Of a stretch of DNA of 64,000 nucleotides, positions 17,705 to 27,504 are shown one piece after another. How positions within the stretch are numbered: position 1 is the stretch's first letter; every line of letters begins with the position of its first letter. Position numbers and translations under genes: made by a program. The notes under the pieces are model-generated. The model worked only from the letters and a program-made list of their open reading frames with translations. It was not told the origin of the DNA and did no database searches. The DNA comes from Kaistella jeonii (lineage in GTDB: Bacteria > Bacteroidota > Bacteroidia > Flavobacteriales > Weeksellaceae), in contig NZ_JSYL01000012.1 of the NCBI RefSeq assembly GCF_000812865.1, positions 1-64,000 on the forward strand, written 5' to 3'.

Positions 17705-18478
17705 ATGTTAAAAACAAGAGTGTATGCATTCTTAAATGAGAATTCATATTTTCAGAAATTCATTTATACTTTAATAATTTTAAATGTATTTTCCTTAATT
17801 ATAGCATCTTACAAAGAAATTTATACTCCTTATGAAATCATTTTCGATGGATTCGAATTTTTCTCTGTAATTGTATTTTCAATCGAATATATATTGAGGT
17901 TTTGGACGGCCGATTTAGCATTTGAAAAAGGTTCATCATTTTCTAAAAGAATAAAATTCAGTTTTTCAACATTTGGTCTGATTGATTTATTTGCAATTTT
18001 ACCTTTTTACCTGCCTTTCATTTTTCCTTTTGATTTGAGGGTTTTAAGAATTTTACGACTATTCAGGCTTTTAAGAATATTTAAATTAGGTCGCTTATCA
18101 AAGTCACTTCAAACAATCACCAGTGTTTTAAAAGAATCAAAATCGGAGTTATCAATAACGATTTTCGTTGCATTTATTTTGATGATTTTATCTTCAACAT
18201 TAATGTTTTATGTGGAAAATGATGCGCAACCGGAAAAATTTGAAAATATTGGACAATCGCTTTGGTGGTCTGTAGCAACTTTGACTACCGTTGGCTATGG
18301 TGATATTTATCCGATTACCAATTTGGGTAAGATTTTAAGCTCAGTGATTGCATTGATCGGAATCGGTTTTGTTGCTTTGCCAACCGGAATAATAAGTTCT
18401 GCATTTATCAGCCGGATGCAGAGTGAAAAAGAAAAAGGAAAAGGTTGTAAATGCCCAAAATGTGGGACAGAATTTTAA
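17705..18478 (+). CDS. Voltage-gated-type potassium channel (ion transport family), 257 aa
   Basis: Six-helix Kv-like subunit. S1-S3 lie in the first 115 residues. S4 is an Arg-rich helix (RVLRILRLFRLLRIFKLGRL, about 117-136). The pore carries the K+ selectivity filter TVGYGD at 195-200, followed by S6. The C-terminal tail is short and ends CKCPKCGTEF, a CxCxxC cluster that looks like half of a zinc ribbon. No RCK/cyclic-nucleotide domain. Probably tetrameric in the inner membrane. Confidence 0.92.
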   Translation: MLKTRVYAFLNENSYFQKFIYTLIILNVFSLIIASYKEIYTPYEIIFDGFEFFSVIVFSIEYILRFWTADLAFEKGSSFSKRIKFSFSTFGLIDLFAILPFYLPFIFPFDLRVLRILRLFRLLRIFKLGRLSKSLQTITSVLKESKSELSITIFVAFILMILSSTLMFYVENDAQPEKFENIGQSLWWSVATLTTVGYGDIYPITNLGKILSSVIALIGIGFVALPTGIISSAFISRMQSEKEKGKGCKCPKCGTEF

Positions 18479-18561
18479 AAAGAACTCTCCCTCTTTATTT
18501 TGACATTTCAAATTTCTGATTTTGAATTTCTTCCAATAGATTCCAAGATATTTTAACAAAA

Positions 18562-18590
18562 AAAATCCCAACTTTTCAGCTGGGATTTTC
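18562..18590. terminator. Bidirectional terminator
   Basis: AAATCCCA/TGGGATTT stem with A-run before and T-run after, between the convergent K+ channel and pyrophosphatase genes. Confidence 0.75.
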
Positions 18591-18608
18591 TATTTAATAA
18601 GTAAGATG

Positions 18609-21347
18609 TTAGAAACTTAAAACTCTTACATCAATTCTTCTGTTTTGTGCTTTGCACTCGTCGGTATCATTATTCACGCAAACCGGAAATTGTGAACCGT
18701 AACCTTCAGTTTCTACTCTGTCGGCAGCGATTCCCATCTCCAGTAATTTCAGTTTCGCAGTTTTTGCACGAAGACTTGAAAGTTTCAAGTTGGTATCATC
18801 ATTTCCTGTATTATCAGTATAACCACCTAATTTTATTTTCATGTTCGGATAAGCATTCATAATCTCCGCTAAGTTGTTAAGCTGAGTTTCAGAACCTGGT
18901 TTCAATTCGCTGCTTCCACTTTGAAAAAATAAATTTTCGATCGTAAACCATTTATCATTAGTTAGAACTGATTGATCTTTTGATTTTATTCCATTGTATA
19001 AAGCAAATAATTTACTATTTTCACCTAAGGCAATAGTTTTATCAGCTAATTTCACTTGCTGAACATTTCCAGTGTTATATACGTAATCACCATCTGAGTT
19101 TAATGTTCCTGTTCCTTGAGTCGCAACAACTGGCGTTGTAGAATTGACTCCCACAACTGTTGCAGTCCCTGCAGAAATTCCTGCTAACCTGTTGAGAGAT
19201 TCTAATTTTTCTCTTCTGTTTTCCTGAATTTTATCTTTATGTAAAACTGCCAAAGTTGGTGCAATCACCAAAGAAACGATTGACATTAATTTAATCAAAA
19301 TATTCATCGATGGTCCAGAAGTATCTTTAAATGGATCTCCCACAGTATCTCCTGTTACGGATGCTTTGTGAGGTTCAGAACCTTTGTAATAAGTCTGTCC
19401 GTTGATTTCTACTCCTTGTTCAAATGATTTTTTTGCATTATCCCACGCTCCACCTGCATTGTTTTGGAACATTCCCATCAAAACTCCTGTTACAGTAGCT
19501 CCTGCTAAAAATCCTCCTAAAACTTCAGGACCGAAAATAAAGCCCATTAATAAAGGGGAAACAAGTGCGATTGCACCTGGAAGCATCATTTTTTTAATGG
19601 AAGCGTCTGTAGAGATTGCTACACATTTTTCATATTCAGGAGTTGCTGTTCCTTCCAAAATCCCTGGAATTTCACGGAACTGACGACGAACTTCTTCTAC
19701 CATTGCCATTGCTGCAGTTCCTACCGCTTTAATTGCTAAAGAGGAGAAAATAAATGGAATCATTCCACCTACAAATAAACCAGCTAAAACATCTGCGCGG
19801 TAAATATCAATACCATCGATTCCTGCAATTCCCACGAAAGCTGCAAATAATGCAAGCGCTGTTAAAGCTGCAGAAGCAATTGCAAACCCTTTTCCTGTTG
19901 CAGCTGTTGTATTTCCAACCGCATCTAAAATATCAGTTTTTTCCCGAACTTCTTTTGGTAATTCGCTCATTTCAGCAATTCCACCTGCATTATCTGCAAT
20001 CGGTCCGAATGCATCAATCGCTAATTGCATTGCTGTTGTAGCCATCATTCCGGCTGCAGCAATTGCTACCCCGTAAAGTCCCGCACAAAGAAATGATCCG
20101 TAAATACCTCCGGCTAAAACCAGAATCGGTAAAAACGTAGATTCCATACCAACAGAAAGCCCACCGATAATGTTGGTAGCGTGACCTGTAGAAGATTGTT
20201 TAACAATACTTTTAACCGGGCCTTTTCCCATTGCGGTATAATATTCAGTGATGATACTCATCAAAGTTCCTACAACCAAACCAACGATTATCGCTCCGAA
20301 AACTCCCATCTTGGTGAATTCGTGACCTCTTAAAGTCATGGTTTCGGGCATCAAATAATTTACAAGGAAATAAGAAGAAATTGCGGTCAAAACAATACTT
20401 CCCCAGTTTCCTAAGTTTAATGCATTTTGAACTGGTGTCGTATCTAATTCGGCAGTTTCTGCAATTTTGACAAATAAAGTTCCGATCATGGAATAAATAA
20501 TTCCTGTACCGGCGATTAACATTGGTAAAAGAATCGGTGCAAATCCTCCGAAAAGATCTTGAGAAATCGTTTCGTTACCCAAGACCATGGTCGCTAAAAC
20601 CGTCGCAACGTAAGAACCAAATAAATCGGCTCCCATTCCGGCAACATCTCCTACATTATCTCCTACGTTATCAGCGATCGTGGCTGGATTTCTAGGATCA
20701 TCTTCCGGAATTCCGGCTTCTACTTTTCCAACTAAATCAGCTCCAACATCGGCAGCTTTAGTATAAATTCCACCACCTACTCTGGCGAAAAGAGCAATTG
20801 ATTCTGCACCTAAAGAAAATCCGGTAAGGATTTCAATTGCTTTTTCCATCTCATGAGAATTGGCCATTGCATCTGGTGCAAAAATTTGTTTAATAACCAG
20901 GTATAATGAACCCAATCCTAAAACTGCTAAACCAGCAACACCCATTCCCATTACAGAACCTCCGGTGAAAGAAACTTTCAAGGCTTTTGCAAGAGAAGTT
21001 TTTGCAGCTTCTGCCGTTCTCACATTCGATTTTGTGGCGATTTTCATCCCAATAAAACCTGCCGAAGCAGAAAGAATAGCACCTAAGATAAACGAAATAC
21101 CCAAACTCCAGTGGGAATTTGAACTTGAAGCGCCCATTAAACCAAGTAAAACGGCAACGATAATTACGAAATAACCCATCACTTTGTATTCCGCTTTCAA
21201 AAACGCCATCGCTCCATCAGAAATGTAGCCAGCAATTTCCTGCATTCGGGTGCTTCCTGCGTTTTGTTTGGTCACCCAAGAACTCTGAATAAAAGTGTAG
21301 ATCAAGGCAATAATACCAAATATTGGTACTAAATAAAATAGATTCAT
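18609..21347 (-). CDS. hppA: Membrane-bound ion-pumping pyrophosphatase fused to an OmpA-like domain, 912 aa
   Basis: Residues 1 to about 705 are a complete membrane pyrophosphatase, which couples PPi hydrolysis to H+ or Na+ export. The substrate motifs are [21 protein letters not shown] (200-220), DNVGDNVGD (226-234), DNAGGIAEM (452-460) and [15 protein letters not shown] (666-680). Ala482 and Gly485 in [10 protein letters not shown] are the residues of the K+-dependent class. H+ versus Na+ cannot be decided here. After a linker (about 705-795), residues about 800-912 form an OmpA_C-like peptidoglycan-binding domain. Asp845 in GYTDNTG and Arg860 in LSSLRA occupy the diaminopimelate-binding positions. 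Most family members end near residue 700. Monocistronic. Confidence 0.95.
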   Translation of the reverse strand: MNLFYLVPIFGIIALIYTFIQSSWVTKQNAGSTRMQEIAGYISDGAMAFLKAEYKVMGYFVIIVAVLLGLMGASSSNSHWSLGISFILGAILSASAGFIGMKIATKSNVRTAEAAKTSLAKALKVSFTGGSVMGMGVAGLAVLGLGSLYLVIKQIFAPDAMANSHEMEKAIEILTGFSLGAESIALFARVGGGIYTKAADVGADLVGKVEAGIPEDDPRNPATIADNVGDNVGDVAGMGADLFGSYVATVLATMVLGNETISQDLFGGFAPILLPMLIAGTGIIYSMIGTLFVKIAETAELDTTPVQNALNLGNWGSIVLTAISSYFLVNYLMPETMTLRGHEFTKMGVFGAIIVGLVVGTLMSIITEYYTAMGKGPVKSIVKQSSTGHATNIIGGLSVGMESTFLPILVLAGGIYGSFLCAGLYGVAIAAAGMMATTAMQLAIDAFGPIADNAGGIAEMSELPKEVREKTDILDAVGNTTAATGKGFAIASAALTALALFAAFVGIAGIDGIDIYRADVLAGLFVGGMIPFIFSSLAIKAVGTAAMAMVEEVRRQFREIPGILEGTATPEYEKCVAISTDASIKKMMLPGAIALVSPLLMGFIFGPEVLGGFLAGATVTGVLMGMFQNNAGGAWDNAKKSFEQGVEINGQTYYKGSEPHKASVTGDTVGDPFKDTSGPSMNILIKLMSIVSLVIAPTLAVLHKDKIQENRREKLESLNRLAGISAGTATVVGVNSTTPVVATQGTGTLNSDGDYVYNTGNVQQVKLADKTIALGENSKLFALYNGIKSKDQSVLTNDKWFTIENLFFQSGSSELKPGSETQLNNLAEIMNAYPNMKIKLGGYTDNTGNDDTNLKLSSLRAKTAKLKLLEMGIAADRVETEGYGSQFPVCVNNDTDECKAQNRRIDVRVLSF

Positions 21348-21442
21348 AGTTTATAATTTAATGTTAATTTTTTGTTAAATAAAATGCAAGCCGAAAGTAC
21401 AAATTTTATTTTAAAATGTGGCTCATTTTCTTCGTAAAAACA

Positions 21443-21473
21443 AAAAAGACAGAGTAGAAATTCTGTCTTTTTA
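21443..21473 (-). terminator. Terminator of ppa
   Basis: AAAAGACAGA with TCTGTCTTTT around an eight-base loop, between ppa and hppA. It makes the two pyrophosphatase genes separate transcription units. Confidence 0.75.
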
Positions 21474-21492
21474 TAAATATTAATCGTTTTAA

Positions 21493-22104
21493 TTAACCTC
21501 CAAATTTATTTGCATAATCTTGCTCTGAAGCCTGGATCACTTTTTTAGCGTGTTCTGCTCCATAAACCTCCTGTATTCTACATTTTGCAGGTTCATCCGG
21601 AAGATTTTTATAGGTTAAGAAATAATGCATCAGTCTTTTCACTTCAGCTTGTGGCAAATCTTCGATATCGCGGAAATGACCGAAAGCATGATCGCCTTTC
21701 ATCACTGCAACGATTTTGTCATCAGCTTCGCCTTTATCGATCATTTTGAATCCACCAATTGGAATTGCTTCCAACAACATTCCACCTGAATGGATATTGT
21801 GAGAACTCAAAACACAAATATCCAGCGGATCTAAATCACCCGTTGTGACATCGGTTGCGCCACTTTCGATCGCAAGTTTTAAAACTTCGTCATGACAATA
21901 TGTTCTTGGAATAAAACCATATAATGCCGGAATGATATTCGAGAATTGCTGCGGACGGTCAACCTTTAAGTAGCCACTCTCTTTATCCACTTCATATTTA
22001 ATGGTATCGCTTGGAACGATCTCCACAAAAACATTCACAATATCTGGCGCCTCGCTCCCTACGGGAATTCCATGCCAAGGATGGGCTTTAAAATTTGGTA
22101 TCAT
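21493..22104 (-). CDS. ppa: Inorganic diphosphatase (family I, soluble)
   Basis: Hydrolyses pyrophosphate to phosphate in the cytoplasm, pulling biosynthetic reactions forward. The metal-binding signature appears as GDLDPLDICVL at about 88-98, the family DxDPxD motif. The N-terminal VFVEIVPSDTIKYEVDKESG and GFIPRTYC segments supply active-site Lys, Glu, Arg and Tyr. The 203 aa length is slightly longer than E. coli Ppa. It follows the 22113-22622 gene by eight nt and likely shares its transcript. Confidence 0.94.
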   Translation of the reverse strand: MIPNFKAHPWHGIPVGSEAPDIVNVFVEIVPSDTIKYEVDKESGYLKVDRPQQFSNIIPALYGFIPRTYCHDEVLKLAIESGATDVTTGDLDPLDICVLSSHNIHSGGMLLEAIPIGGFKMIDKGEADDKIVAVMKGDHAFGHFRDIEDLPQAEVKRLMHYFLTYKNLPDEPAKCRIQEVYGAEHAKKVIQASEQDYANKFGG

Positions 22105-22112
22105 TATTATTT

Positions 22113-22622
22113 TTAATTTACTATTAAGTTTTCTTTTCTTAAATCTTCGATCGTCTGTGAAATAAAATCTGCGTCATTCATATAATTCATTAAAAAAACC
22201 GTTTTGAAATCATCCAAAGTCGAATTATCGTTTAGATTTTCATACGTTTTATGCAAAAGATGCAGGGTATTATTTTTACAGTTGACTACATTTTTCCATA
22301 AATTTTTGGTGAGATAAAGTTGTTGCGATGCGTTGTAGTCAAACTCTTCATTAATGGTTTTTTCAACCAAAAAGATAAATTCGTGCGGCGCTAAATTTCG
22401 GTCAAATTTGGTCACTAAATTTGAGGGTTTCAATCGCTCCAGAAACAAAGTTATTCTTTCGTAGGCATGAACTCGTTGCTCAGAATTTCCTTTTACCGTT
22501 AATAATTTGATCTCCTGATTTTTCAATTTAATGTAGCTGAAAACAAACTGTCGGATATAAATCAGAAAAGGTAAAGCAATCACTAAAGCAAATGCATACG
22601 GAAAATAAGGCCAATCAATCAT
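22113..22622 (-). CDS. Membrane-anchored hypothetical protein, 169 aa
   Basis: One N-terminal membrane helix (YFPYAFALVIALPFLIYIRQFVF, about 6-28) with the remainder a soluble helical domain predicted to be cytoplasmic. The conserved-looking segment RVHAYERITLFLERLKPSNLV is typical of Bacteroidetes proteins found next to ppa. No catalytic motif. The gene ends eight nt before ppa. Confidence 0.8.
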   Translation of the reverse strand: MIDWPYFPYAFALVIALPFLIYIRQFVFSYIKLKNQEIKLLTVKGNSEQRVHAYERITLFLERLKPSNLVTKFDRNLAPHEFIFLVEKTINEEFDYNASQQLYLTKNLWKNVVNCKNNTLHLLHKTYENLNDNSTLDDFKTVFLMNYMNDADFISQTIEDLRKENLIVN

Positions 22623-22658
22623 ATGGAATATTGAGGTTGCAAAATTACTAATAATTTG

Positions 22659-23534
22659 CTACTTTTTATAAAAGTTTTTCAACAAATCTTTTTTGGAATT
22701 TTCCAGCACTGGATATTCCTGCAAAACCGAGCCAAAACTTTTGAAGAAAACCTCAATTCCACGGATGCTTCCACCCATAAAGTTAAAAGATTTTTCGTGA
22801 ATGTTTTCTTTCAGAATGCGGTCAATCAGGAAGGAAGCACCATTATCAGATTTATATTGATCATCATTGATTAATCCTAAAAGTGAAAATTGATTTTCAT
22901 CATCAATAATAATTGCCATATTCGTAAGATCATTTTCTTTGTAGGAACCAAAAAGCCTTAATTTATTTTCACTTTCTAAGAAATTCATGTACGTGAAAAA
23001 TTGATCCATATCTCCTTTTTTATCTAAACCTTTGAAATTATTTTTGATAAAATCTAAAAAATCAGCAGCTCTTAATTCTTTAAAATTCAAATATTGCGCG
23101 GTTTTTACAGTAGATTTTCTTCCTTTAAAATAGTTTTTTCTTAAAAGTTGATAGTCGGTCTTCTCAATAAAATAATTTTTTTTCTTTTTTAAATTTTGGG
23201 CGAGTAAATTTTTATCATTAAAAAAATAAGAAAATACTTTGAAGTTTTTCTGCAAAAAGTTTAAAAACTGAAGTTCGATTTCGTCGTTACTTTTTAGTCC
23301 AAAAACCCCAAGTTGCTGACAAAAAAGCGGCATGATCACAATTCGGAAACCCAATTTTTTCTTGATCGGAATCGGCATTACAAATTCATAATCTCCATAA
23401 ACAAGAAGTTCCCAAGACTCGCAAAGCACATCGAGTACCTCCTTTTTTGCGTACTGATTTTTTTGTAAAGACTGATCTAAACACTTGCTATACCGAGAAA
23501 AATCGACTTCTTTATATTTCAGTTTTTTGATCAT
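22659..23534 (-). CDS. Hypothetical protein, possible FemAB/GNAT-like acyltransferase fold, 291 aa
   Basis: I do not recognise a named family with certainty. The order of elements resembles the double-GNAT fold of FemAB-like proteins: a first half with YGDYEFVMPIPIKKKLGFRIVIMPLFCQQLGVFG, then the second-half pattern TNMAIIIDDENQFSLLGLINDDQYKSDNGASFLIDRIL and FNFMGGSIRGIEVFFKSFG. No signal peptide. The start overlaps the radC stop by four bases (ATGA), so translation is coupled to radC. Confidence 0.75.
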   Translation of the reverse strand: MIKKLKYKEVDFSRYSKCLDQSLQKNQYAKKEVLDVLCESWELLVYGDYEFVMPIPIKKKLGFRIVIMPLFCQQLGVFGLKSNDEIELQFLNFLQKNFKVFSYFFNDKNLLAQNLKKKKNYFIEKTDYQLLRKNYFKGRKSTVKTAQYLNFKELRAADFLDFIKNNFKGLDKKGDMDQFFTYMNFLESENKLRLFGSYKENDLTNMAIIIDDENQFSLLGLINDDQYKSDNGASFLIDRILKENIHEKSFNFMGGSIRGIEVFFKSFGSVLQEYPVLENSKKDLLKNFYKK

Positions 23535-24208
23535 AATAAATTTTCGTCGGCAAAACTTAAATAAGAATTTTGGGTAATAATTAAATGATCGAGCAGTTGA
23601 ATATTCAAAATTTTTCCGCCTTCACTTATTTGTTTGGTTATTTTCAAATCTTCCTGACTTGGTTTTAAATTTCCTGAGGGATGATTATGAGCGATGACAA
23701 TTCCCGTTGCAAAATTTTCAAGGGCAGCTTTGAATAAGATTCTTACATCAACCACAGACTGGTTGATTCCGCCTGATGAAAGTTTTGATTTTCCTAAAAT
23801 TCGATTGCTTTGATTCATGAAAACAACCCAAAACTCTTCAGTTTGTAAATCTCCCAAAAACGGCTGCAAAACTTTAAAAAGATCTGAACTCGAATTGATC
23901 TGAATTTTTTCGGGAACTTCCTGCGAGGCTCTTCTTCTGCCGATTTCCAATGCTGTTGCTATTGAAATTGATTTGGCTTCTCCAATGCCTTTAAATTTTA
24001 TAAGATCTGAAATTTGCAGGAGTGATAAATTATGCCAGTTATTTCCGACGGAATCGAGAATTTTTCTTCCTAATTCTACGGCCGAATCTTCGCGGTTTCC
24101 GCTGCCCATAATAATCGCTAACAACTCTGCATCAGAAAGCGAATTTTTACCTTTCAGTAAAAATTTTTCTCTGGGGCGATCGTCTTCTGCGAGGAATTTT
24201 ATAGACAT
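23531..24208 (-). CDS. radC: RadC family JAB/MPN domain protein
   Basis: The N-terminal helix-hairpin-helix part (LLAIIMGSGNREDSAVELGRKIL ... LIKFKGIGEAKSISIATALEIGRR, about 28-93) is followed by the JAMM metal site: HNHPSG with His174 and His176, and Asp187 in SQEDLKIT. RadC proteins are widespread; the earlier DNA-repair assignment is doubtful and the true substrate is not known. The length of 225 aa is standard. It is the first gene of a pair with the downstream FemAB-like gene. Confidence 0.93.
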   Translation of the reverse strand: MSIKFLAEDDRPREKFLLKGKNSLSDAELLAIIMGSGNREDSAVELGRKILDSVGNNWHNLSLLQISDLIKFKGIGEAKSISIATALEIGRRRASQEVPEKIQINSSSDLFKVLQPFLGDLQTEEFWVVFMNQSNRILGKSKLSSGGINQSVVDVRILFKAALENFATGIVIAHNHPSGNLKPSQEDLKITKQISEGGKILNIQLLDHLIITQNSYLSFADENLL

Positions 24209-24257
24209 TTATTTGATGAGTAATAAGTGAATAATAATTAATATAACTCTCTTGTAA

Positions 24258-24815
24258 TTAATAAAATGCGTAGAGAATTAAAGGTTTTTTGGAGTTATCA
24301 ATATATTTTTCTGCTGTTCGAAAAAATTCTTTCGAAATCATGGGACAACCTAAACTCAAACAGGCAGGTTCAGAGCTTTCTTCATTTTTAATACAGGGAA
24401 ATGAATGCATAACAATTGCACGTTTCACAGCATTACTATTGGTTCTGTCAAGTCCTTTTAAACGATAAGATTTTCCAAAAGTTCCAAGATAGGAATTTCC
24501 AATTTCATATTTCCCCACGGAACTTTGATAAGAATTTTCAATATTACTGAAACGCAACGAATTGGAATTTTTGATAACTGAACCTGAACCGTGCGAAACA
24601 ATCGCTTTTTCCACTATTCTTTCCTTTTTCAAATCATAAATAAAAAATCTGAATTTGCTGGAAGGAATTTTAAAATCTATAAAAATCGCGAGGTCTTGAT
24701 TATAATTTTTTCCTTTGATGAAATTTTTAACTTCTGAAATTTTTGCACTGGAAATTGATTGTGCTGAGATGCCACAAAAAAGTAAAAAACTAATTACAAG
24801 TAAAATCTTTTTCAA
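24258..24815 (-). CDS. Murein L,D-transpeptidase catalytic domain family protein
   Basis: Exported protein (signal MKKILLVISFLLFCGISAQ). The catalytic part shows the family pattern of the YkuD-like branch: an SHGSGS loop (about 75-80), RAIVMHSFPC, and a Cys-containing end SLGCPMISKEFF (about 155-166) with the probable nucleophile in GCP. This fits periplasmic proteins with a peptidoglycan cross-linking or remodelling fold; activity is not proven for this subfamily. It lies 17 nt after the LolD-like ATPase gene in the same direction. Confidence 0.85.
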   Translation of the reverse strand: MKKILLVISFLLFCGISAQSISSAKISEVKNFIKGKNYNQDLAIFIDFKIPSSKFRFFIYDLKKERIVEKAIVSHGSGSVIKNSNSLRFSNIENSYQSSVGKYEIGNSYLGTFGKSYRLKGLDRTNSNAVKRAIVMHSFPCIKNEESSEPACLSLGCPMISKEFFRTAEKYIDNSKKPLILYAFY

Positions 24816-24832
24816 ATCCTGATATTATATTT

Positions 24833-25501
24833 TTAATAAATAATTTGACCGTCTTTCATTACCAATTTACGGTCGGTTGTATCTGCAAGATGAATGTTGT
24901 GCGTCACGATCACAAATGTTTGATTGTATTTAGATCGTAAATCAAAAAATAGTTGGTGCAGATCGTCGGCATTTTTTGAGTCTAAATTTCCTGTTGGTTC
25001 ATCGGCAAAAATAATTTTCGGAGAATTGATAAGCGCTCTTGCAACTGCAGCTCTCTGCGCTTCTCCTCCCGACATTTCGCTCGGTTTATGATGAAGTCGA
25101 TGTGCAATATTAAGATCTTCAAAAAGGGAATAGGCTTTTTCTAAAGATTCTTTTTCGTTCTTACCCGAAATTCTGGTAGGTAACAAAACATTTTCTAATG
25201 CTGTGAATTCTGGTAAAAGCTGATGAAACTGAAAGACAAATCCAATATTTTCATTGCGGAATTTCGAGAGTTGGCGGTCATTCATATTGATAAAAGACTG
25301 TCCTGCTAAAGTAATTTCTGTGTCAAAATTTTTCGGATTTGTAGGCGTATCCAAAGTACCGAGAATCTGCAGAAGTGTTGATTTTCCGGCACCTGATTCA
25401 CCGACAATCGAAATCACTTCGCCTTCTTTGATATGGATGTCTACGCCTTTCAAAACTTCTAAATCTCCGTACGATTTATGAATATTACTTGCTTTTATCA
25501 T
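24833..25501 (-). CDS. ABC transporter ATP-binding protein, LolD/MacB type
   Basis: Walker A is GESGAGKST (about 34-42). The signature is MSGGEAQRAAVARAL (about 143-157), followed directly by Walker B IIFADEPTGNLD and the H-loop THNIH. The overall pattern (VLKGVDIHIKEGEVISIVGESGAGKSTLLQILGTLD) is that of LolD, which powers lipoprotein release toward LolA; the permease gene is not adjacent. The frame extends 60 nt upstream without a plausible start, so I use the ATG at 25501, giving MIKASNIHKSYG. Confidence 0.9.
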   Translation of the reverse strand: MIKASNIHKSYGDLEVLKGVDIHIKEGEVISIVGESGAGKSTLLQILGTLDTPTNPKNFDTEITLAGQSFINMNDRQLSKFRNENIGFVFQFHQLLPEFTALENVLLPTRISGKNEKESLEKAYSLFEDLNIAHRLHHKPSEMSGGEAQRAAVARALINSPKIIFADEPTGNLDSKNADDLHQLFFDLRSKYNQTFVIVTHNIHLADTTDRKLVMKDGQIIY

Positions 25502-25577
25502 GGTTTCAAAATTAGTGAAAATGATTGTAATCTGCGATTTATTTAATGCCTTTTTGCGCAAGGGCGAAGTGCATTGT

Positions 25578-25634
25578 TGGAGCTCGTTTATAAATTAGGC
25601 GGCGGCTTTGCCGTCGCCTAATTTATAAACAGCG
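25578..25634. repeat. Structured intergenic repeat with long internal hairpin, copy 1
   Basis: TGGAGCTC (25578-25585) and AGCG (25631-25634) flank a 21-bp hairpin. The arms at 25586-25606 and 25610-25630 differ at one position, around a TTT loop. An outer GTGCA/TGCAC pair (about 25570 and 25636) extends the structure. The same TGGAGCTC-hairpin-AGCG order occurs at 34718-34756 with a different hairpin. The local base composition is far richer in GC than the surroundings. Confidence 0.7.
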
Positions 25635-25745
25635 ACTGCACGCAGACCGACCCGAGAAATGGCAGAAGCTTTGGCGAGGGTTGCGCCCAAATAAAAAATC
25701 CTTCCAACATTAATTGAAAGGATTCATATAAAGTACTGTTAAAAT

Positions 25746-27431
25746 TTAGAGCAGCAACGTTAACGGCTGTTCCAAATAAGTTCTTAAAGTCTGTAAAAAT
25801 TGTGCTCCAGTTGCACCATCAACAACGCGATGATCGCATGCAAGAGAAAGTTTCATCGTATTCCCGACAACAATTTGTCCGTCTTTTACGATTGGTTTTT
25901 CGATGATCGCACCAACGGATAAAATCGCTGAATTCGGCTGGTTGATGATTGAAGTAAAGGTTTCGATCCCGAACATTCCTAAATTAGAAATGGAGAATGT
26001 AGAACCTTCCATTTCGTTGGCTTTCAAACCTTTCGATTTCGCTCTTCCTGCTAAATCTTTTACGCTTTCAGAAATCTGGTTATAATTCATTTGATCTGCA
26101 TTTTTCAACACAGGAACAACCAAACCGTCTGGAATTGCTACTGCAACGCCAACATTGATATTTCCGTGGTGAATAATTTTATCAGCTTGCCAACTTGAAT
26201 TTACCTGCGGATGTTTTCTTAAAGCCATCGCAGTCGCTTTAATGATCATATCGTTAAAAGAAATTTTGGTATCTGGTAAGGAATTGATTTCTTTTCGAGC
26301 TACAATCGCTTTATCCATGTTGATCTCAACAATCAGATAATAATGAGGGGCTGTAAATTTACTTTCAGAAAGTCTTTTCGCGATAATATTTCTAACCTGA
26401 GAATTTGGGGTCTCAGAATCCTGTCCCTGAACGAAATTCATTGTTGTCTGAGCCGGCGCTGCGGAAACCGTATCACTTGGCTTGTTATCACTCGCAGCAA
26501 CTTCTTTCGTACTTGGCGTGAATCCTTCGATATCTTTTCTTACAATTCGTCCGTTTTCCCCAGTTCCTTTTAAAGAATGAACATCGATTCCTTTGTCTTC
26601 TGCCATTTTCTTGGCTAAAGGAGAAATCGCAACTCTTTCAGAATTGCTTGCAGAAACTTGTTTGGTATTTTCAGTTTGTTCAGATTTCGGAGTTTCTGTT
26701 ATTTCTGTTTTCTCAGGAGATTTGTGTTCAGAAACTGCAGCTTTCGGCGCAGCATCTTTTTTTCCACCGCCAGAAACGACAGCAGAGACATCAGTTCCTT
26801 CCGGTCCAATGATTGCTAAAACAGAATCAACCGGATTTGCTCCACCTTCCTCTGTTCCAACATATAATAAAGTTCCGTTAAATTCTGATTCGAAATCCTG
26901 AACAGCTTTATCGGTTTCAATTTCAGCCAGGATATCTCCTTCTTTAACTGCATCACCAACTTTTTTGTGCCATTTCGCCACTTTTCCTTCCGTCATGGTA
27001 TCTGAAAGTCGGGGCATGGTAATCACTTCAACTCCAGCAGGAATTTCTGCAGAACCTTTGCTTTCATCAGATTTAGAAGTTTGCTCAGTAGAAACTTTTT
27101 CCTCCGTTTTATTTTCTTCTGTTGATTTTTGGTCCGCAGTATCTGACTTTTTATCTTCAGAACTACCACCTTTTAAAGCAGAAATATCTTCACCTTCCGC
27201 ACCAATAATGGCTAAAACTGAATCTACGGGAGATGATCCACCTTCTTCAGTCCCAATATATAAAAGCGTTCCATTGATTTCCGATTCGAAATCCTGAACG
27301 GCTTTGTCTGTTTCAATTTCGGCTAAGATATCGCCTTCTTTTACGGTGTCGCCTACTTTCTTGTGCCATTTCGCCACTTTTCCGTCTGTCATCGTATCAG
27401 AAAGTCGGGGCATGGTTATTACTTCTGCCAT
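25746..27431 (-). CDS. Pyruvate dehydrogenase complex E2, dihydrolipoamide acetyltransferase
   Basis: Core of the pyruvate dehydrogenase complex, transferring acetyl from lipoyl-Lys to CoA. It has two near-identical lipoyl domains (about 1-80 and 133-210), each with ETDKAVQDFES carrying the lipoyl Lys. Ser/Thr/Lys-rich linkers, then the peripheral-subunit-binding domain (ISPLAKKMAEDKGIDVHSLKGTGENGRIVRKDIE, about 270-303), follow. The catalytic domain ends with the active-site DHRVVDGATGAQFL. It follows the E1-alpha gene by 73 nt. The exact substrate is inferred from the pairing with E1-alpha. Confidence 0.95.
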   Translation of the reverse strand: MAEVITMPRLSDTMTDGKVAKWHKKVGDTVKEGDILAEIETDKAVQDFESEINGTLLYIGTEEGGSSPVDSVLAIIGAEGEDISALKGGSSEDKKSDTADQKSTEENKTEEKVSTEQTSKSDESKGSAEIPAGVEVITMPRLSDTMTEGKVAKWHKKVGDAVKEGDILAEIETDKAVQDFESEFNGTLLYVGTEEGGANPVDSVLAIIGPEGTDVSAVVSGGGKKDAAPKAAVSEHKSPEKTEITETPKSEQTENTKQVSASNSERVAISPLAKKMAEDKGIDVHSLKGTGENGRIVRKDIEGFTPSTKEVAASDNKPSDTVSAAPAQTTMNFVQGQDSETPNSQVRNIIAKRLSESKFTAPHYYLIVEINMDKAIVARKEINSLPDTKISFNDMIIKATAMALRKHPQVNSSWQADKIIHHGNINVGVAVAIPDGLVVPVLKNADQMNYNQISESVKDLAGRAKSKGLKANEMEGSTFSISNLGMFGIETFTSIINQPNSAILSVGAIIEKPIVKDGQIVVGNTMKLSLACDHRVVDGATGAQFLQTLRTYLEQPLTLLL

Positions 27432-27504
27432 AATTTTTATTTTTTAATTATTCCTTACCCTAAATCCCTCTCTAACAGACAGTGATTTTTTGAGCAGGTA
27501 ATTT

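Noticed and set aside
19402-21174. Several plus-strand frames of 60-104 aa opposite hppA
   Set aside because: Antisense shadows of the conserved pyrophosphatase gene.
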